From Cloeon dipterum (taxonomy: Eukaryota > Arthropoda > Insecta > Ephemeroptera > Baetidae): DNA of 64,000 nucleotides. The stretch's first letter is position 1. Each line of letters opens with the position of its first letter. The notes beneath the pieces are model-generated. The model ran no database searches, was not told where the DNA came from, and worked only from the letters and a program-made list of their open reading frames with translations. Shown here in pieces: positions 1-14,400 of the stretch. The position numbers and the translations under genes were made by a program. The DNA is taken from assembly GCF_949628265.1 (NCBI RefSeq), contig NC_088789.1, positions 10,284,886-10,348,885 of the forward strand, written 5' to 3'.

Positions 1-122
1 CATGAATCGTCAGATCTTCTGATTGACTTGAATATTAAAAAAAAATTAGTGAAAACCCGTTCCGTATTTACTCTAAAGTAACAAAGACATTCTTGGCAAA
101 TGAATACCTTTTTGCATTGCTT

Positions 123-130
123 TATATAAA
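123..130 (+). promoter_or_regulatory. Possible TATA element upstream of Fe65
   Basis: TATATAAA lies about 320 bp upstream of the first possible Fe65 start. No initiator is clear downstream, and such strings are common in this AT-rich sequence, so it is weak. Otherwise 1-448 holds no gene I can support. Confidence 0.15.
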
Positions 131-448
131 TAAAAAAGCGCTTAATGTGTCATATCAGCTTTACGAATTTTACATCTTTTTCGCACGTATTCAACACCCA
201 CACACACTGCTGCATGCCTTGCCTTCCGCCTTTTACCGTTGTCTATGCACGAAGTTTTTATTTTAAACCACGGATGTGCCGATGCAAATCTCCCCAGCTC
301 TGGAGCATGCCGCCCTCCTGCACCCTTCATGTGTCCCCACGCGGCGACGCTGTAGGCTAAAACAGGTTTGCTCTGTAGGACGGTGGTGGTGGTGAGCGGA
401 GGGTGCGTCATCGCGAGGGTAGTTTGCTGGCAGCTGTTCGGCGCCTAG

Positions 449-587
449 ATGCTGCAAGGCAGCGGCCTAAGGTCGCCCCTCAGCCTGCGCCTGGGCATCA
501 GTGAAACGCAGAACCCTTTCTGCTCCCTTTTGTCCCTGGGCATGGCAAACCCTCCGGCGCAGGCAGACAATGAGGAAGTCTTTCTCG
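449..587 (+). CDS. Fe65: Fe65 coding exon 1 and choice of start
   Basis: The exon ends at a good donor (G|GTAAGA after 587) with one leftover base. That base completes GAA with the AA opening the exon at 5665, so the protein runs EEVFL-E-NGLLSYENP without a break. Two in-frame ATGs fit. The one at 449 directly follows an in-frame TAG (446-448), so it is the longest possible start, but its context is poor (T at -3). The one at 542 has G at -3 and G at +4 and is the better initiation context, giving M-A-N-P-P. I carry the longer form and regard the 542 start as about equally likely. Confidence 0.75.
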
Positions 588-3500
588 GTAAGAGCACCCC
601 CGACTTTGCTATATTATATATTCTATAAGCATGCTCCCCTTTTTCGTCCCGTCTCTTCGTGTATGACACATACACACAGTTTCGGCCTGCTGCTCCTCTT
701 CACTTTTACGACTACGATTATGTACATTTTTTATATTATGAAGTCCTCTCCTCTCGCGTACGCTCTTTATTTTCTGCTCCTGCTCGACGAGACTCAGAGA
801 AGTGAGACCCACATACTCTTCTTCCTCTTCTCCGTCTCTTTCAAGCATTTCTGAAAGGGCTGGTATGGGCTTTTTTGTTATGACGGCCAGACTCCGTCCA
901 GGATCAAAGAGCAGAAAATCGATTTCAATTTTGCTGCCTAATCTTCCTTATTTGGGTCAAAAACTGTGACTTGCTCTAGAATAACTTGGAAGAGCCGGAA
1001 TATCAAAATAATAAATCGCACTCAAAAAGTAGGCTATGAATTTTTCGTCTCGGATTTTTATCACTTTGTATTTTGAATTCCCTGCTGTGAAACTCCCCTG
1101 TTGATTCCACTTGCATGCTTTAATTGAATACAGGTATGCGGCTGGACTTAAATGTTTGTTAGAAGATATAATATTTTTTACACGAAATGAAAATCGATAG
1201 GTTGTGTGTAAAAGTACAAATAACTTATAATAAATGTTTTTATGTAATATAAATTCACTCGTGAAGTTAATAATGCCCAAAAATAATATTTTATATTCTG
1301 TCAATTAAAAATTCATCGCTTTTCTAGCAATAACTAACACTCATGGAAGACGTGCGTGCCAATCATGGTCTTTTATTTGATTTATTTTAATTTTTTAACT
1401 GTGCTTGTTGAGAAGACGTAAATGTTGCGAGTAGAGGTGAACGACAAAAGACCAAGAACATGATGTACTTTCACGTGCAATTAATCTGAAGCATGAGTCG
1501 CGTTTCAAAAAAGGCAAACGGTAGCTGGCACCGCAAGAATTATTGGCGTGCACCGTGCCAAATGCCACCTTTCGAAGTGCACTGTGCTGTTGAATCTCTC
1601 CAGAGTTGTTGCAAAACGCGAATAATGACACAAATCAAATGGGCACCGGCCCAAAACTGAACTCTCTCGAAAAGTGCTCAGAATGGGGTGGGACGGCTGC
1701 CAACGCAATGCATGCATTTGTAGCGCAAACAACCGCACACGTTTTAATTTGGACTGTTTACTCTCGTGCTCTGGACTTTATAAAAATTAACTACAGCAGC
1801 AGCGGAGGCGTTTAAACGCTTTGCACTTTTATCCGGCTGTGTGTGCGCGACACACACACATAACGAGCAGCCTGCTTTTAAGCGAAAAAAGCCCGCAGCA
1901 CGAGTGCGGAGCAGATATTATCTGCTGAAATATTCATTTTAACGCCGAGAGCCGCGTGCATAATGGAGCTGTGCAGACATTTGTCTTTTTGCGCCGCTGG
2001 AATAAATTGAAAACGAGAAGCGGCTGCGAGAAAGAAGCAGGATGAGAGCCTCTCTCTCTCTCTCTCTTTCTCTCTTCTGTCGTTATGTATGACAAATTCA
2101 GGCGCCGAGCGCGGATGCGTCAGGTAATCGATTTCCAATAATCGGCGACGTGACACGATTTAAAAGCTGCCCGCCACCGCGCCGAGACTTTTATTGCGGG
2201 GAAAATTCGAAAACCGCGCAATATAGAAAGCGCGGCCGAGCGGAAATTTGATCTTTATTCAAATGCGTGCGCGTTGTGCGCCAGAACAAAAGATTGGCAC
2301 TGCAATATCGGTGAATCCAGCACTGCCGCCGCCGCTGGAGATAACGCTGGATAGCGAGCAGCCGCTTTTTTATCGCAATATGTGCGAAATCCGCGACTCT
2401 GCCTTTGTTAAATTTGCACCGCATTTTTCAACGTCGGCGGCCAGGGTGAATAAAGTGTTCCTCGCCAGTTGCGGAAAGCGCCCGCGGCGAGCAGCAATAT
2501 TTTGTCAGAAGGGTTCTTTCGCGAAAATTTAGACGTCACCACTATGTACAGTTAGCTTGAAATGAGCTGTTGTGCGCAAAACCCTATTTGCAGTCGAATA
2601 ATTTATGTTCCTTGCATAGATTATGACAGGAAATTTTCTCCTCCGGCAAAAAAATGTGTTTTTAGTGTTTCGCAAGAAGGAAATTTCAGCACAGGAGTGA
2701 GATTTTGAAAAGAAAAAGTATCTCTCGTTCTCATACTGGACAGCCATTGTTTCGGCTCATCAGGCCTAATAAGCAATACTTTACACCTAACTCACGCAGT
2801 AGTTAAGCTGTATGAAGTTTTGAAACACATTTCGTTCAAAACTCTCGAGTGCAATCATTACTAAGCACAATCATCGAGAGGAACAAATATGGAACATTTG
2901 CGACAAAACGCCCCTTACAAAAATTCACAAGCCCAAAAGCTATTCTTGCTTCTCCTATCACGGAAATTCTATAAGGAAAAATTTTTGTACCTCAATGAAG
3001 GCTGTTAAATCAAAAAGGTTGTGGCGATATTATAAGATAATTCCTCTTAAGAACAGGAAAAAATTTAATTTACTCCCCCCCCCTTTACATCTCTTTTCCC
3101 CAAATATATCTCATGTTGAATAAATATTAACGTGGTCAATTAATTAATTGCTCTCTCATCAACAAACGTCCATAGTTCATCGATAAATAAATGTTGATAA
3201 GTCTAGTAAACTGTGCCAATACGTTTTCATAAACACAAATGTGTTTAGCGCAAAAGCATTAGTTTTTGAAACATTTTTTGTAGTTTTAATTAAAAATTGT
3301 TACATAATTTGAAATAATGACGAGCTTTGCAATTCATTAAATGAGCAAAACCGTGGGTAAAAGTGAAAGAAAGTAAAACACGAAGCAATCAAAAACTTCC
3401 TGGAAAGCCTTCAATTACCGATTCAATTTCCGCGAGTGGAAAAACGCTAGCCTTGGGTGCTTCAATTTCCGACGAGAGCGCAATGCCTGCTTGCGCAATG

Positions 3501-6500
3501 TTTGTTGCACTGTGCCGTAATGAACACATTATTCAAACGAACGCACCCCCTACGTGCAAGGTACTCTCTTTGAAAATCGATGACCAGCTTACACGAGAAA
3601 ATTATTTACAGTCGTATAAATAAACGCAGCCCAGAGAGGAAAAACTTAAATGCTTACTCGAAAGTTTACAACGACATGAACGCCAGAAGCAGATTCGGAT
3701 TTCCCAAGCACTCGTCATTCGTCGGAAAAGTGGAAAGGACGATAAATAAATCGAGCCAGACTGGAAGTGGTGGTGTTTGGCGTCAGGTTTTATCTGTGCA
3801 GACTATCCGGCGCCCGTTTCATTGATCCGCGCGGTTGGTTTTAGGCTTCTAAGACACGCACGTTAAGCTGTAATGCCAGCGAGCGCTGCCAGCCAGCCTG
3901 CGGCGCGCAGTCAGTAATTTCCCGACCCTCGGCGAAGTATTAGTTTATATTATCCCCGGTATAAAACTGCTGAACACCTCTCGTGTTCGGCTGGGGCCAG
4001 AGTTGACTGCCGCTCCTGACCCCGCACGCTCGCTTTTCGGGGCGGCAGATGGCACACAGGTAAACTTTGCACACTCTCCTGCATGTAGTAGTTGGGAGGG
4101 TTTGTGAGTGATTGTAATTGGATCTGCTCTCGATTCTGCTTGCGTCGGGTGCCGGAAAGTCCGCGAGTATTGGATGTGTTTAGAGAGGTCGGTAGTGCTG
4201 ATTTTTTCGTTGATAGAACAGCGCTAGAAATGGGAAAACGGATTCGGATTTTAAGACACTAGAGTTATTTTTTAACTATTAAAATTATTGAATAAATAAA
4301 AAGTATTGTTGCATTGAATGCGAAATTTTTGTGCTTTTCAAGTGACAACCTTCTTGACGTCAAATTTTATAACTCTGCACGTTGTTTTGACGTCATTAGC
4401 ATTAGTCACACACCGTTAGCTACATTTCGACGAGAGGAATTAAAATCATGAGCTATACAAACTGCTGTAATTTAAAATCCACTTTAAATTTTCGAGTGAT
4501 TTGCTTAGATATGTAAGGATGGCGTTCGTTAGCAAAATGTGATTTTTAATTAACGTTGTGTTCTTTTGATTGTAACAAATAGAAGAATTTGATTGCAAAC
4601 AAATCAATAATTCAATGGAACGCTTTTTGTGGCCAATTTAGCAGTTTGTCACATACAAAACAAATTCAAAGACGAGCCAAAAATTTCGGGAATTTTCCAC
4701 AGCCGGAAATTGACGGCACTTTCACCAACAACGCAAAAAAAGCTAGTCGTTGCTGCCCTTTAGTGGGACGTTACATCTTGTGGTGGCTGGAATCTCATGC
4801 TTTAACTTCGAACTCACATTTTAGGAACGATTGGATATAATTATTTTGGGGGGAGGGGGGTCTCCACATACTTAGTTTGCGGAAGACAATTTTTCCGAAT
4901 GGATGCACTTTTTAAATTACTTCCTCAGTGGGTTTTAAATTTTTATTAAAATACATCTTAGTATCGTAATGAAAAAGCGTTAGGGATACTGCTAGATTAA
5001 AAATTGCTGACCACATATATGAGAATTGTTATTTGTTTTGCGACTCTTTACTTAACCATTGTATTGTGCTGACTTCGTTGCTTTAATTATAATCAATTGA
5101 ATTTATAATTTAATACACATAGTACATATGCCCCAGTATAATTATTCGCTGGTGAGCTTGAAAATAATTTCCATTTAATGGTAACGTCTAGCCATTTCCC
5201 CAGTTCACCATATCTTTAAATTGCATGCCACGAGTTTTTTTTATTTTAAAGCATTCCAAAAACATTTCTGATGATGATTTAACGTTAATTTAATTTGGTC
5301 AGCTAATAAATTTTAAGAGTTCATAGATGCCGTCTTGAAAGACAAATTTTTATTACAAACTTTATGAGCTCACGCTTATCAAAATATAATTAGCACGTCC
5401 CGCATCGCAAGTAAATGTTCCAGCGGGATCTAGTTCAAATCCGTTAATCCGTACACAATTTTCGTTGATTTTACGAGGCGCACAACAAGCACGCGGCAGT
5501 TAAGTGCGTTCGCGCGAAACACATACCAGGTACGAACTACGAAGCGACCCTCGGCAGGCGAACCGCATGCTAATTAATAGCGAGAGTCGTCGTAAACAGC
5601 CTCCGCCGTAAAAGCAGCCGGGCAGAAAAATTTTTATGTATTTATTTCGTGTGTGTGTTCGCAGAAAACGGTCTGCTGAGCTATGAGAACCCGAACTACC
5701 ACCTGGACCCGGCGCGGCTGGACGACGCGCTCAACTCAAACGACCCCGAAGCGGCGGCCGCGCTCTACAAGGAGCTTTACCACGAGTTAGACGCCGTGTG
5801 CAATCTGCAGAGCCGCGGCGGCAGCGGCAGCGCCGGGGCCCGGCGCCACTACGCCGCCCTCGACCTCGGCGCCATGGGGGTCGATGTCAGCGCCGGCCCG
5901 ACGCTCAAGTGCGTCCTTCTCGGCGCCGCCCACTCGCCTGACAGCGAAAACAACAGGTCAGTGCATCATCGCCTATTTTCGTCCTCAGCAATTTGTCCCC
6001 CAACTCACCCCAATTTGACCTTGTTGGACTGGGAATTTTTCTTTAAATATACAGAGTAATCCCCCTGAAAAAGATTTACTCACCAGAAATGAGTTAAAAA
6101 AATCAAACCAGCTGTAGCTAAAAGAAATTCATAAACTGACTGTATTTCTTTAGTGTGACTTGATCGCTGTAAAATTTTCTCGTTATTATTTGAGAAGTTC
6201 TATCAAACGGTTAATTTCAAATGTCCGCATCAACGAAAGTCCTCCCTCACAAAGAGAGAACAGAAACAATATTATTTCGTTCTCATGAAACATGGCATGA
6301 GCGAAGCAAGAAAGCACAAAAAGTAATAAGTCATTGCTTTGACATGTATGCTAGAAATAAATAGTTTGAATGACGTCAATGTCATGCGATAAATGCAGGT
6401 TTCAACGGAATAGCACTTTCCTTAAAAATTTTGTCTGCTATTATGACAGAGAACTATAGCGCGTAACAATGAGTCTTATTTTGGTCGAGTATCCATCAGA

Positions 6501-8430
6501 TCTGCACGAATATGTTAATTGAAGGCCAGTCAGACTTAAACCTTCATAGCGTCAATCAACTGTCAAATTTTGCATAAATACTACATTTGAATAGATACAT
6601 TGAAAAAGCGTTTTCTAAATTCTGTCTTTTGTGAAGTCTGTTCTGCACTTTGCATAATTATTCTATGGAATAGAGATCCAATTTTCTGCACTCCTAATAG
6701 GCACGGACCGACAAGAAACCTTGGTCTGACGCAGAAAAAAGACGCATGAATGTAGATTAAAGTCAGAACTATTTTGATACAAATTAATGAAGATTATGTT
6801 GTCATTCTACCTCCAGCTTTACATCTCGTCCAATTAAAAATATTGTATTCTGCAGTTTCTTCATTGCAAAATAATTTACCGCTACACTGGATTGCAACTC
6901 TGAAATACAAACCCGCATCTCCTTGAAAGTCAGGAGAAATTATTGTTTTAATCCTCGCTGCTTGAACGTTCCGTGTTGTTACTTACTTGAATATATTCAA
7001 ATCCGAGTTGAAATTCATGTTATATTCATCTCGAGAGAACATACGCTCAAAGGCATTAGCGAAGCGCGGGAATGAATTTACTCAGAAATATCTAAGTAGC
7101 TAACGAGAAAAGTTGGATGAGCAAACGCTCAAAGAATGGAGCACGTCGGCTTCTTTTATGTGCTTTGCAATTTTATCGTTGCTTAACTCGCGGAAAAGAA
7201 AAAAAGTAATAACTCAACAGTAGAATGTTGAACTTTTCCACCAGCAGCGAGCTGAAACAGAAGTTGTTCGCGGTGCGAGGGAATCAGCAGTGCCGCCCGT
7301 GAAGCCGTAGCGGTGACAAAAATTATGTATTATTATGTATTTGGGGCTTCTAACTATCTTTTACGCCATTCCGGCGTGCGCGAACAGAGATTTCCTCGCT
7401 CGTTTTCTGTCACCGAAAATATTCAGCCCTGACAAAAACACGCTGTTGTGCCGCAAACGACTGCATTTGCATATCATTCGTCGTACAAAGCCAACGTCAG
7501 CGGCACCGCAAGTGCGTCACGCTCGCAACATTATTCATTCACAGAAACAAATGAAGAGTTTTTGTCTGAAATTGACATTACCGAAATAGCCACAATCACG
7601 GTTCTAACTTCTGTTGTTTTTTTCCTTCGTGGAAATGAGGTAATTTCCGCCCATTTTGTTCAGAAAATCTTCATTGATCATCCAGGGTTTTTTCTGTCCA
7701 ACATATTTTGTAAAAGGTGTCCACATTCTAATTTAAACTTTGGCCGTCTCATCTCATTAGCAAACTAAACAGAACTTGATACAAATAATTTGTGCTTCAG
7801 CATATTTGTATAAGATATTTTTGTATATATAAGATTAAATATAACTTGATATAGCTTCAATTAATATTTTGGTTCGGAATTTTTACAGATGATAATTTCG
7901 AAAGATCAAAATGTGATATCAACGTAATAAAAAATGTGTGGAAGTTAAACATTCGATTGTTGTGGAATATTACATATGACTCTCTAAGTTTAATCTTATT
8001 TTCAGTTTCTTTGTGTGTACAATATCGGAGTTGATTTGAAATCTCATTGAGTCAGATCACCAATGCAAAGGAGTGAAATCCAATCTCGTCTGAAGATGCT
8101 GCTTTCATCATATCCGCCAAATCTCGTTTTGAAGAGTACAGGCGTTTCAAAAAGAGATCACTCTCGCAAATTGGCGAACCCTTTCGCCGGAATCGCGGCT
8201 AATCAATCATAGCTGATTAAATGGACGCCACTTTCCAGGCAATACCACCCGGCGAATGCGTAAATTGCACTTTTATCGGGTGAGCCGAAACGAACTCATT
8301 GAATAATTCAAGCGCCGACTTTGATAGAAAATGCCTGGCAATTCGCACCGGCTGGATGAATGAATGAGTTATTCATCTCGCTCTCGCAGGCATAATGCGT
8401 GCATTATTTATCAGTTTCCTGCGCTGAAAT

Positions 8431-8471
<41 letters not shown>

Positions 8472-11400
8472 CCTGCAGTGGCTTTCATCAGATAGAGTGA
8501 GAAAAAAAGCGGCGAGCTGTGCGATAATATTGCTGTCTCGTTATTATTCCCATGCACTCTATAGCTCTTTCGATTGTATGGAAAAATTATTTACTTTATT
8601 GTGGCCCTGTTTCGGCCGATGGGAAACGTGCCGCGCGCCACGTGCGCTGGATTCTACTCTGTCCACATTGTTGTTGGCTTTGTCGAATCTCTTTCCAGCA
8701 TCTGCAACACTTGTTCGTTTGTTTTGCCTCCCGCGAAATGAGAAATGGTCGCGCCGCGATGGGAAATCGATCGTTTCGACTTCTTCCGCGCAAAGTTATG
8801 TACACAAAGCGGCGTGTGTGCAATCCAATATCTCGCGGCAGTCGTGCGCCTTTGTTTGCAAATGCGGCTGCGACGAAGCACTTTTTATGCGCCAGTCCTC
8901 CTTTTGTAAATTGTCTTTTGAACAGCATGTCAATAATTTCCAATATTCTCGGTGGCATTTCATTGGCTTGCTCCTCATTATCGGAGCTCCAATATTTCTT
9001 GTCGATGTCTTTTCTCAAAGGCGAATTTTTAATATTGCTCACACAGGCGGAAAAATCGCTTTATTTGAAGTTGTTGTTTTCTTTCTCAGACACACAGCAT
9101 TTCGCTACTTGTTTGTGTCGAGCACGTCAGTTGAATGATGGATTTAAAAGTAGAAGCAAGACCGCACACTTCCAGTGACATCTTTATCCCCTTAGTTCTA
9201 CTGGAATGTTCGGTTTGGAGGAGTTTTTATCTGTTCTTTCTTCAATTCTAATTTTGCGCTGGCGGGCATATGGTGCTTTGCTGTCACCACCTCGGCTGCT
9301 GATTATATTTTAAAGCACTTAAGCGGCACGCGCAAAAATGGATGCATCTCACTCGGCATTATTTAATCAAGGCGTGAGCGAATTTCAAAAGTTTTCAGAC
9401 GCGCACAGAAAAGCATCCCCAAGAGATTTGTTCGCCCACTCACGCATGCCCGACTTTTTCTCTTTTGCGCGACAGTGTTTTCTACAGCCTCCCCGTCATG
9501 CATGGAAAGTTTTTTTTATTAATATTGGAAGGAAAGCATGGGATGCGCGGAGAGCAAAAGGAGAGCAGCACAATCAGCATAAACTCATTTCCAGCTGCAG
9601 CAAGAAAGAGCTCGGAGGCGGCAAACTTTTTCGCTTGGACAAAAAGGCCTTTTTTATGCACTCTTGTGCACGGAAAGTGCGAAATAAAACGCCCATCAGC
9701 GAGCGAGCAGAGAAAATTAATTCTGCGAGATTTTAAGCGGCGAATTAGTAGTCCTGTGCTCGCAAGCACGATACAGACTTTTTTGGACCGGCCTTCGTTA
9801 CTTTTTTTCGGCCGAAAACAGCAACGTTATGCAAATCCGCCCCAGCTGCCGCCAGTGACGGCGTTTCGCCCGAAGAAAAGACTGTGCTGACATTCGGCCG
9901 AGTGTAAGAAACCTTACACTTTTCTCGCTCGCACCACTGACTATTTTTCCTTCTTATATGTCTCCGTGTCCATGTGTGTGTGAGTGTGTGTGTGTGTGTG
10001 TGCACGTTATGTAGGTTGATAAACAACCCCTCGACGGCCGGCGTTTGCATACTTACGCTGGCTGGCTCTGGCTATATGGCTCACTGATACATGCGCAGCC
10101 TTTTGCCTCGCTTTAGTTCCGTCGGCCCTGCGGGCGCAGGGTGCGATAAAAATCCACCCGCCTGCTTAAAGTTGTGCGTCGAAAGCCGATAAGGATATAC
10201 GCCGTGAGGGGCGACTCCGCCGGTCAAAAGTGTACGCGTGAGCTGCTACGCTAAGCTGCATGATCGCGATTTTAATTAGGTATCGGATTTCGATGCGTCT
10301 GGCTGACAGCAAATTTGTCACTCTCGGCCTGGCCTGGCGTGGAATGGAAGGCAAGGGGGATTAATCTCTTGCCGAGCTAGGGGTTGAAATTCCATATTCT
10401 GCGATGGCAAATGAGATGGAAATAATGGGCACCAGAGCGATAGGGAAGCGAAAGGATCGGCTCAGTTTATAGATCTGTTGGTTTGATGGAACTACTAGAA
10501 TTGATTGCCGCTATTACTCAGTAATCTCTTATTTAGAAAGCAAACTTGTTTTAGGTCGGTTGGAAAACTGAGTCATAACAAAGGTTTAAACCAAAATTAG
10601 TAGTAGGATTCCGACTGCTCTGGATCTGCGACACTTGCTAAAGCAGGGAACAACCTTTTAAAACGGGGTTTTATGTGTTTAGTCCTAAAATACAATTTTC
10701 TCATTAATTCACTCATTAAAAGTATTTTTAAATTTTGATTTGCTGATTTTCGCACCTTTCCAGCGGCTTTAGGGATAAATGTCTGGTGTTTCAATAAAAG
10801 ACTCTGGTGCGGGGAGGTGAAGCACATTGGTCCGAAGCTCTTCTGTGGCCACTCGGGCCGCATGTTATCAGCTCGGCTGTGTTATTGGGACGCGGTGAGC
10901 TCACAGCCCACGGGAAGTGCTAAGCAGAGGTTAAAAAAATCACTGCCCATTTAAAAACTTTTTTCACTTTATAAGTTGCATACTTTGATGTTTCGAAATC
11001 TACGATTTTAATCATTAATTCCTGTCTCTTCACTTAGTTTTCATTTTAAAAGCATGTCAAACATCTTCTGACAGTTCTGACGCAATAGTTTGTCAGTTCT
11101 TTCACACGCAATTATTGCATTTCCAAGTGCTCGCTGTGTTCAGCTACCGTCCTATAAGAGCGATGGAGCGCGAGGGTGGCTCTCTTTCTATTTTTGGATT
11201 CTGGATGGTATAGCAGAGAAAGAGAAGCAAAAGCTCTATTCTTGAGTATAGAAGCCATTTGCCGGTGATAATGTTACAGGCCATTATATATAAACACTAG
11301 TGAGTATACTTGAGATTCCTATGATCATTTGACCTGTTTATAGCTTCATATCTTCACGTGGCTCTATACACAACATTTTCATTAACTCGTAATGAAATCA

Positions 11401-14400
11401 ATAATGAAAAAATATGCACGAGGGAATATTTTATGGAAGTTATTAATTGCGAAATTGCTATTATTCTCTGCATTGATCTTAATGGCCATTGCGTAATTGA
11501 TTTATTTTCATAAATAACTTGCATGTGTGAAAATCTAACCACGCATTTTCCACCATTAATTCAAACTGTTGTCCTGTACAAAAATTGCACGAAACTAATG
11601 ATTTTACTTTACTCAAGGATTAACCATTGCAGAATGTGTTTGTTAAACGTTTGTTTGTATTGTATAAATCAATCACAAATATTTAGTTTTATCCCCCACA
11701 GAGGTCCAAACCGCATCTCTCTCTCCAGCTTAATTCTAAACCGTAGGCTAAATTTGCTAAACTGCATATTAAACAAAAATCAGTTGAAAAAACAGCTTGT
11801 ACTGTATTTTATGTCTGCTTTTTACCACTCTGAATTCAACGAAAATTTAGTATCCTCAAAACTAACAAGATATTTTTTCATTTTTAATAAGTAAAATTTT
11901 TGTAGGATACTTTATATACTACAACTTAAATAAATAGTTTATATTTGACCCTTCCAAAGATGTAGAAATATCATTTTCGTCACATTTAATCGACGAACGG
12001 CGTTTTATATGTCGTTGAGCCGCGAATTGAGGGCAGTCGACACACATTTAGAGAAGAGCGCAGATCTCGGGAAGCTGTTCCGAAAGTAAGATCGCGAAGC
12101 TAGAACGACAAAGTTCTGCATCGGGAAACAGAGCAAAGTTTGCGCATCAAAACTTGCAGAAAATGCGACGCTAATTAAAGTGCCGGCGGCGCCGATCAAA
12201 GGTCTAGCCGTAAACAAGGCAGGCGCGCACTCTCCGTGCCATTTCGCGAGTCCTGCGGGAAGAGCAGAGTGGAATGCATTTGGCCGTGTGCTAATTGCCT
12301 GGCAAGAGCGGCGCACACAGCCTCTCGGTTTGTGCCACTGCGGCGGGCAAGTGTTTATCTGCAAGCAAATTAAATTAGCTCTCGGGGCGAAGCAACTGAC
12401 GAACAAGAAGTACCGACGACGCTGCCGCTGCCGCCGCCGCCGCTGCTGCTGCATTCAAAGTCGGCCTGCCGAGGGCGCAATCGATATCGCGGAGCTGCCG
12501 CTCCGCCAAGCAGGCGAATTCGCTGCTATTATGCTCACTTGTGCCCATATTAGCTGCGAAATGTGTGCCCCCCGCGAATTATTGCCTCATTCTCGGCACG
12601 GAGAGATGCGAACACGCCCTCGCTAAATATGCACCCGCGAGAGGCGAACGCGATACCGCCCGTCTTGGTTTTGAACAGACGCAAAGTCAAGGTCCTCTCC
12701 GCTAATGTTGAGATTGAGCTAGATTTCAGAGGTTTTGTTGAATTTCCATGGCTGGCATTGCGTGGAATTAGCCAGCTGGCTGTTTTCTCTCCAGCGTGCA
12801 AAGGAATTCGAAATCGTACATATTTTTCATGAACTCTCGACCTTAAATGTGTCATAACAGATCGAATGGAAATTAACTCTGTATCAATTGATTCGGATAT
12901 GCGACTACTTTCACTTTCGTTGTCAGCGTGCGCGTTATAGGAGGATAGAAAGTACACGGGTTAATAGATAAAGCGGCCGATTATGTTGTTTGGAATTTGT
13001 GAAAAATGTCGGCTCGTTATCGCACACCTTGGGTACAAACTCGGATAATTATAGGGCTGGATGAATGAAAGCACTTAATTTGAAACCTACCAGCAGGGAA
13101 TTTATTTTATGTAAATGGATTATTTTTAAGCACGCAACATTTCACACTGCTTTGTGGAACACTTGAAAATAAATTCCATTATTTTCACCTATATTAGAAC
13201 TCTATAAATTTGAGATTAGTCGTGGCACACCGCATAACTTAAAAATAGCAACAATTGTACGATTTAAAGATTTGCGACTAATATTTATTTAATGTTGATG
13301 TTACACATCTCCAAAATCCACCTTGAAAATTATTGCTCGTGAGTCAAGCATCTTAAAAAATATCATCATTATTTTTAGAATCAAGTGTACGGCTGCTGAT
13401 AAGACGTTTAATGCAAAATTCATCACAGCAGCAGTTTATCAATGGAGCGTGCTTTTAAGAGATAAATCCACATTCACTTTTCAATCGTGATTGTTTTATT
13501 GCAAGTGCACTGCCACCGTCGACTACCGTGCAAAAAGGAACAAAACTCGTCCTTGAGGTGGCCGCGCCGTAATTCGCTTTAATTGTCTGCCGAGCGTAAA
13601 TGCACTGATACAGACTAATGAGCAAAGCAGTGACTCTAATCGAACGCAATAAAACGTTACGAGCCTTTTGTTGTTCCCGCAAATGATACAAAACATTTTT
13701 CAAGAGAGTTCCTATACAAATCCGAATTGGAGGAACTCCCAAACGCCCTTCACTTTTCATGGTTAAATAACTCCGTACCTGGTGGTCGGTATGCTGTATA
13801 TTCCATCTCTTTCTCTCTCGGGCGCGCAAGCGGCAATTGCTCCACCTTGACGAATAACAACGCATAATAATAGTCAAATGCTATTTCCACACGCATTCCG
13901 TCAAAGAAATCAATCAATACGCGGATTTTCTATTATTTACGCCAAGTTATTCGTCTCGTCGCAAGGAATTTGAGTGGAAAATTTACAGCTCGCGGCTGGA
14001 CGGCGGCACGCTTTGATTTACGCCGCTCGTAAAGCAGTCCACCCACAGAGCATATTAAAAATGGAGCAAACTGCTTCAGGCCGGGTGATATACACGGTTG
14101 CATACATCGTCATTTATTCCAAGACGCAAAGCTCGCCTTTTACGGCTAGATGTTATATGATATAAAAAACCGGCTCCACCCGCGCCGTCTAATTAATTCG
14201 CTTGAGGTGGGAATTAACAAAGGTCGGGGATCAGTGGCGTGACTCTCATGACCAAGGGTGGAAAATCCGGGCCAACCGGGGCCCGTTTGTGTAAGCCAAC
14301 GAGGGGTGGGAAATGAGTGGGCAGCCGGGTCAGAGTCGGGGTATTTATCTCAACAAATTTCCAGCTCTTGACTGGAAAAATAATTTTAGTATAATGCTAG

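Noticed and set aside
5432-5442. AGTTCAAATCC, similar to a tRNA B box
   Set aside because: No matching A box, acceptor stem or anticodon arm at the right distances; not a tRNA.
8497-9178. Overlapping open frames of 213 and 208 codons (plus) and 148 codons (minus)
   Set aside because: Three frames are open over the same stretch on both strands, composition is Cys/Phe/Ser-rich, and nothing resembles a protein family. This is chance openness inside Fe65 intron 2.
9338-9890. Overlapping frames of 132 and 141 codons in Fe65 intron 2
   Set aside because: Several overlapping frames, none with a domain or in phase with Fe65.
12005-12626. Open frames of about 148 codons on both strands
   Set aside because: They are opposite readings of a GC-rich stretch with a CGN triplet run; low-complexity Arg/Cys, no family.
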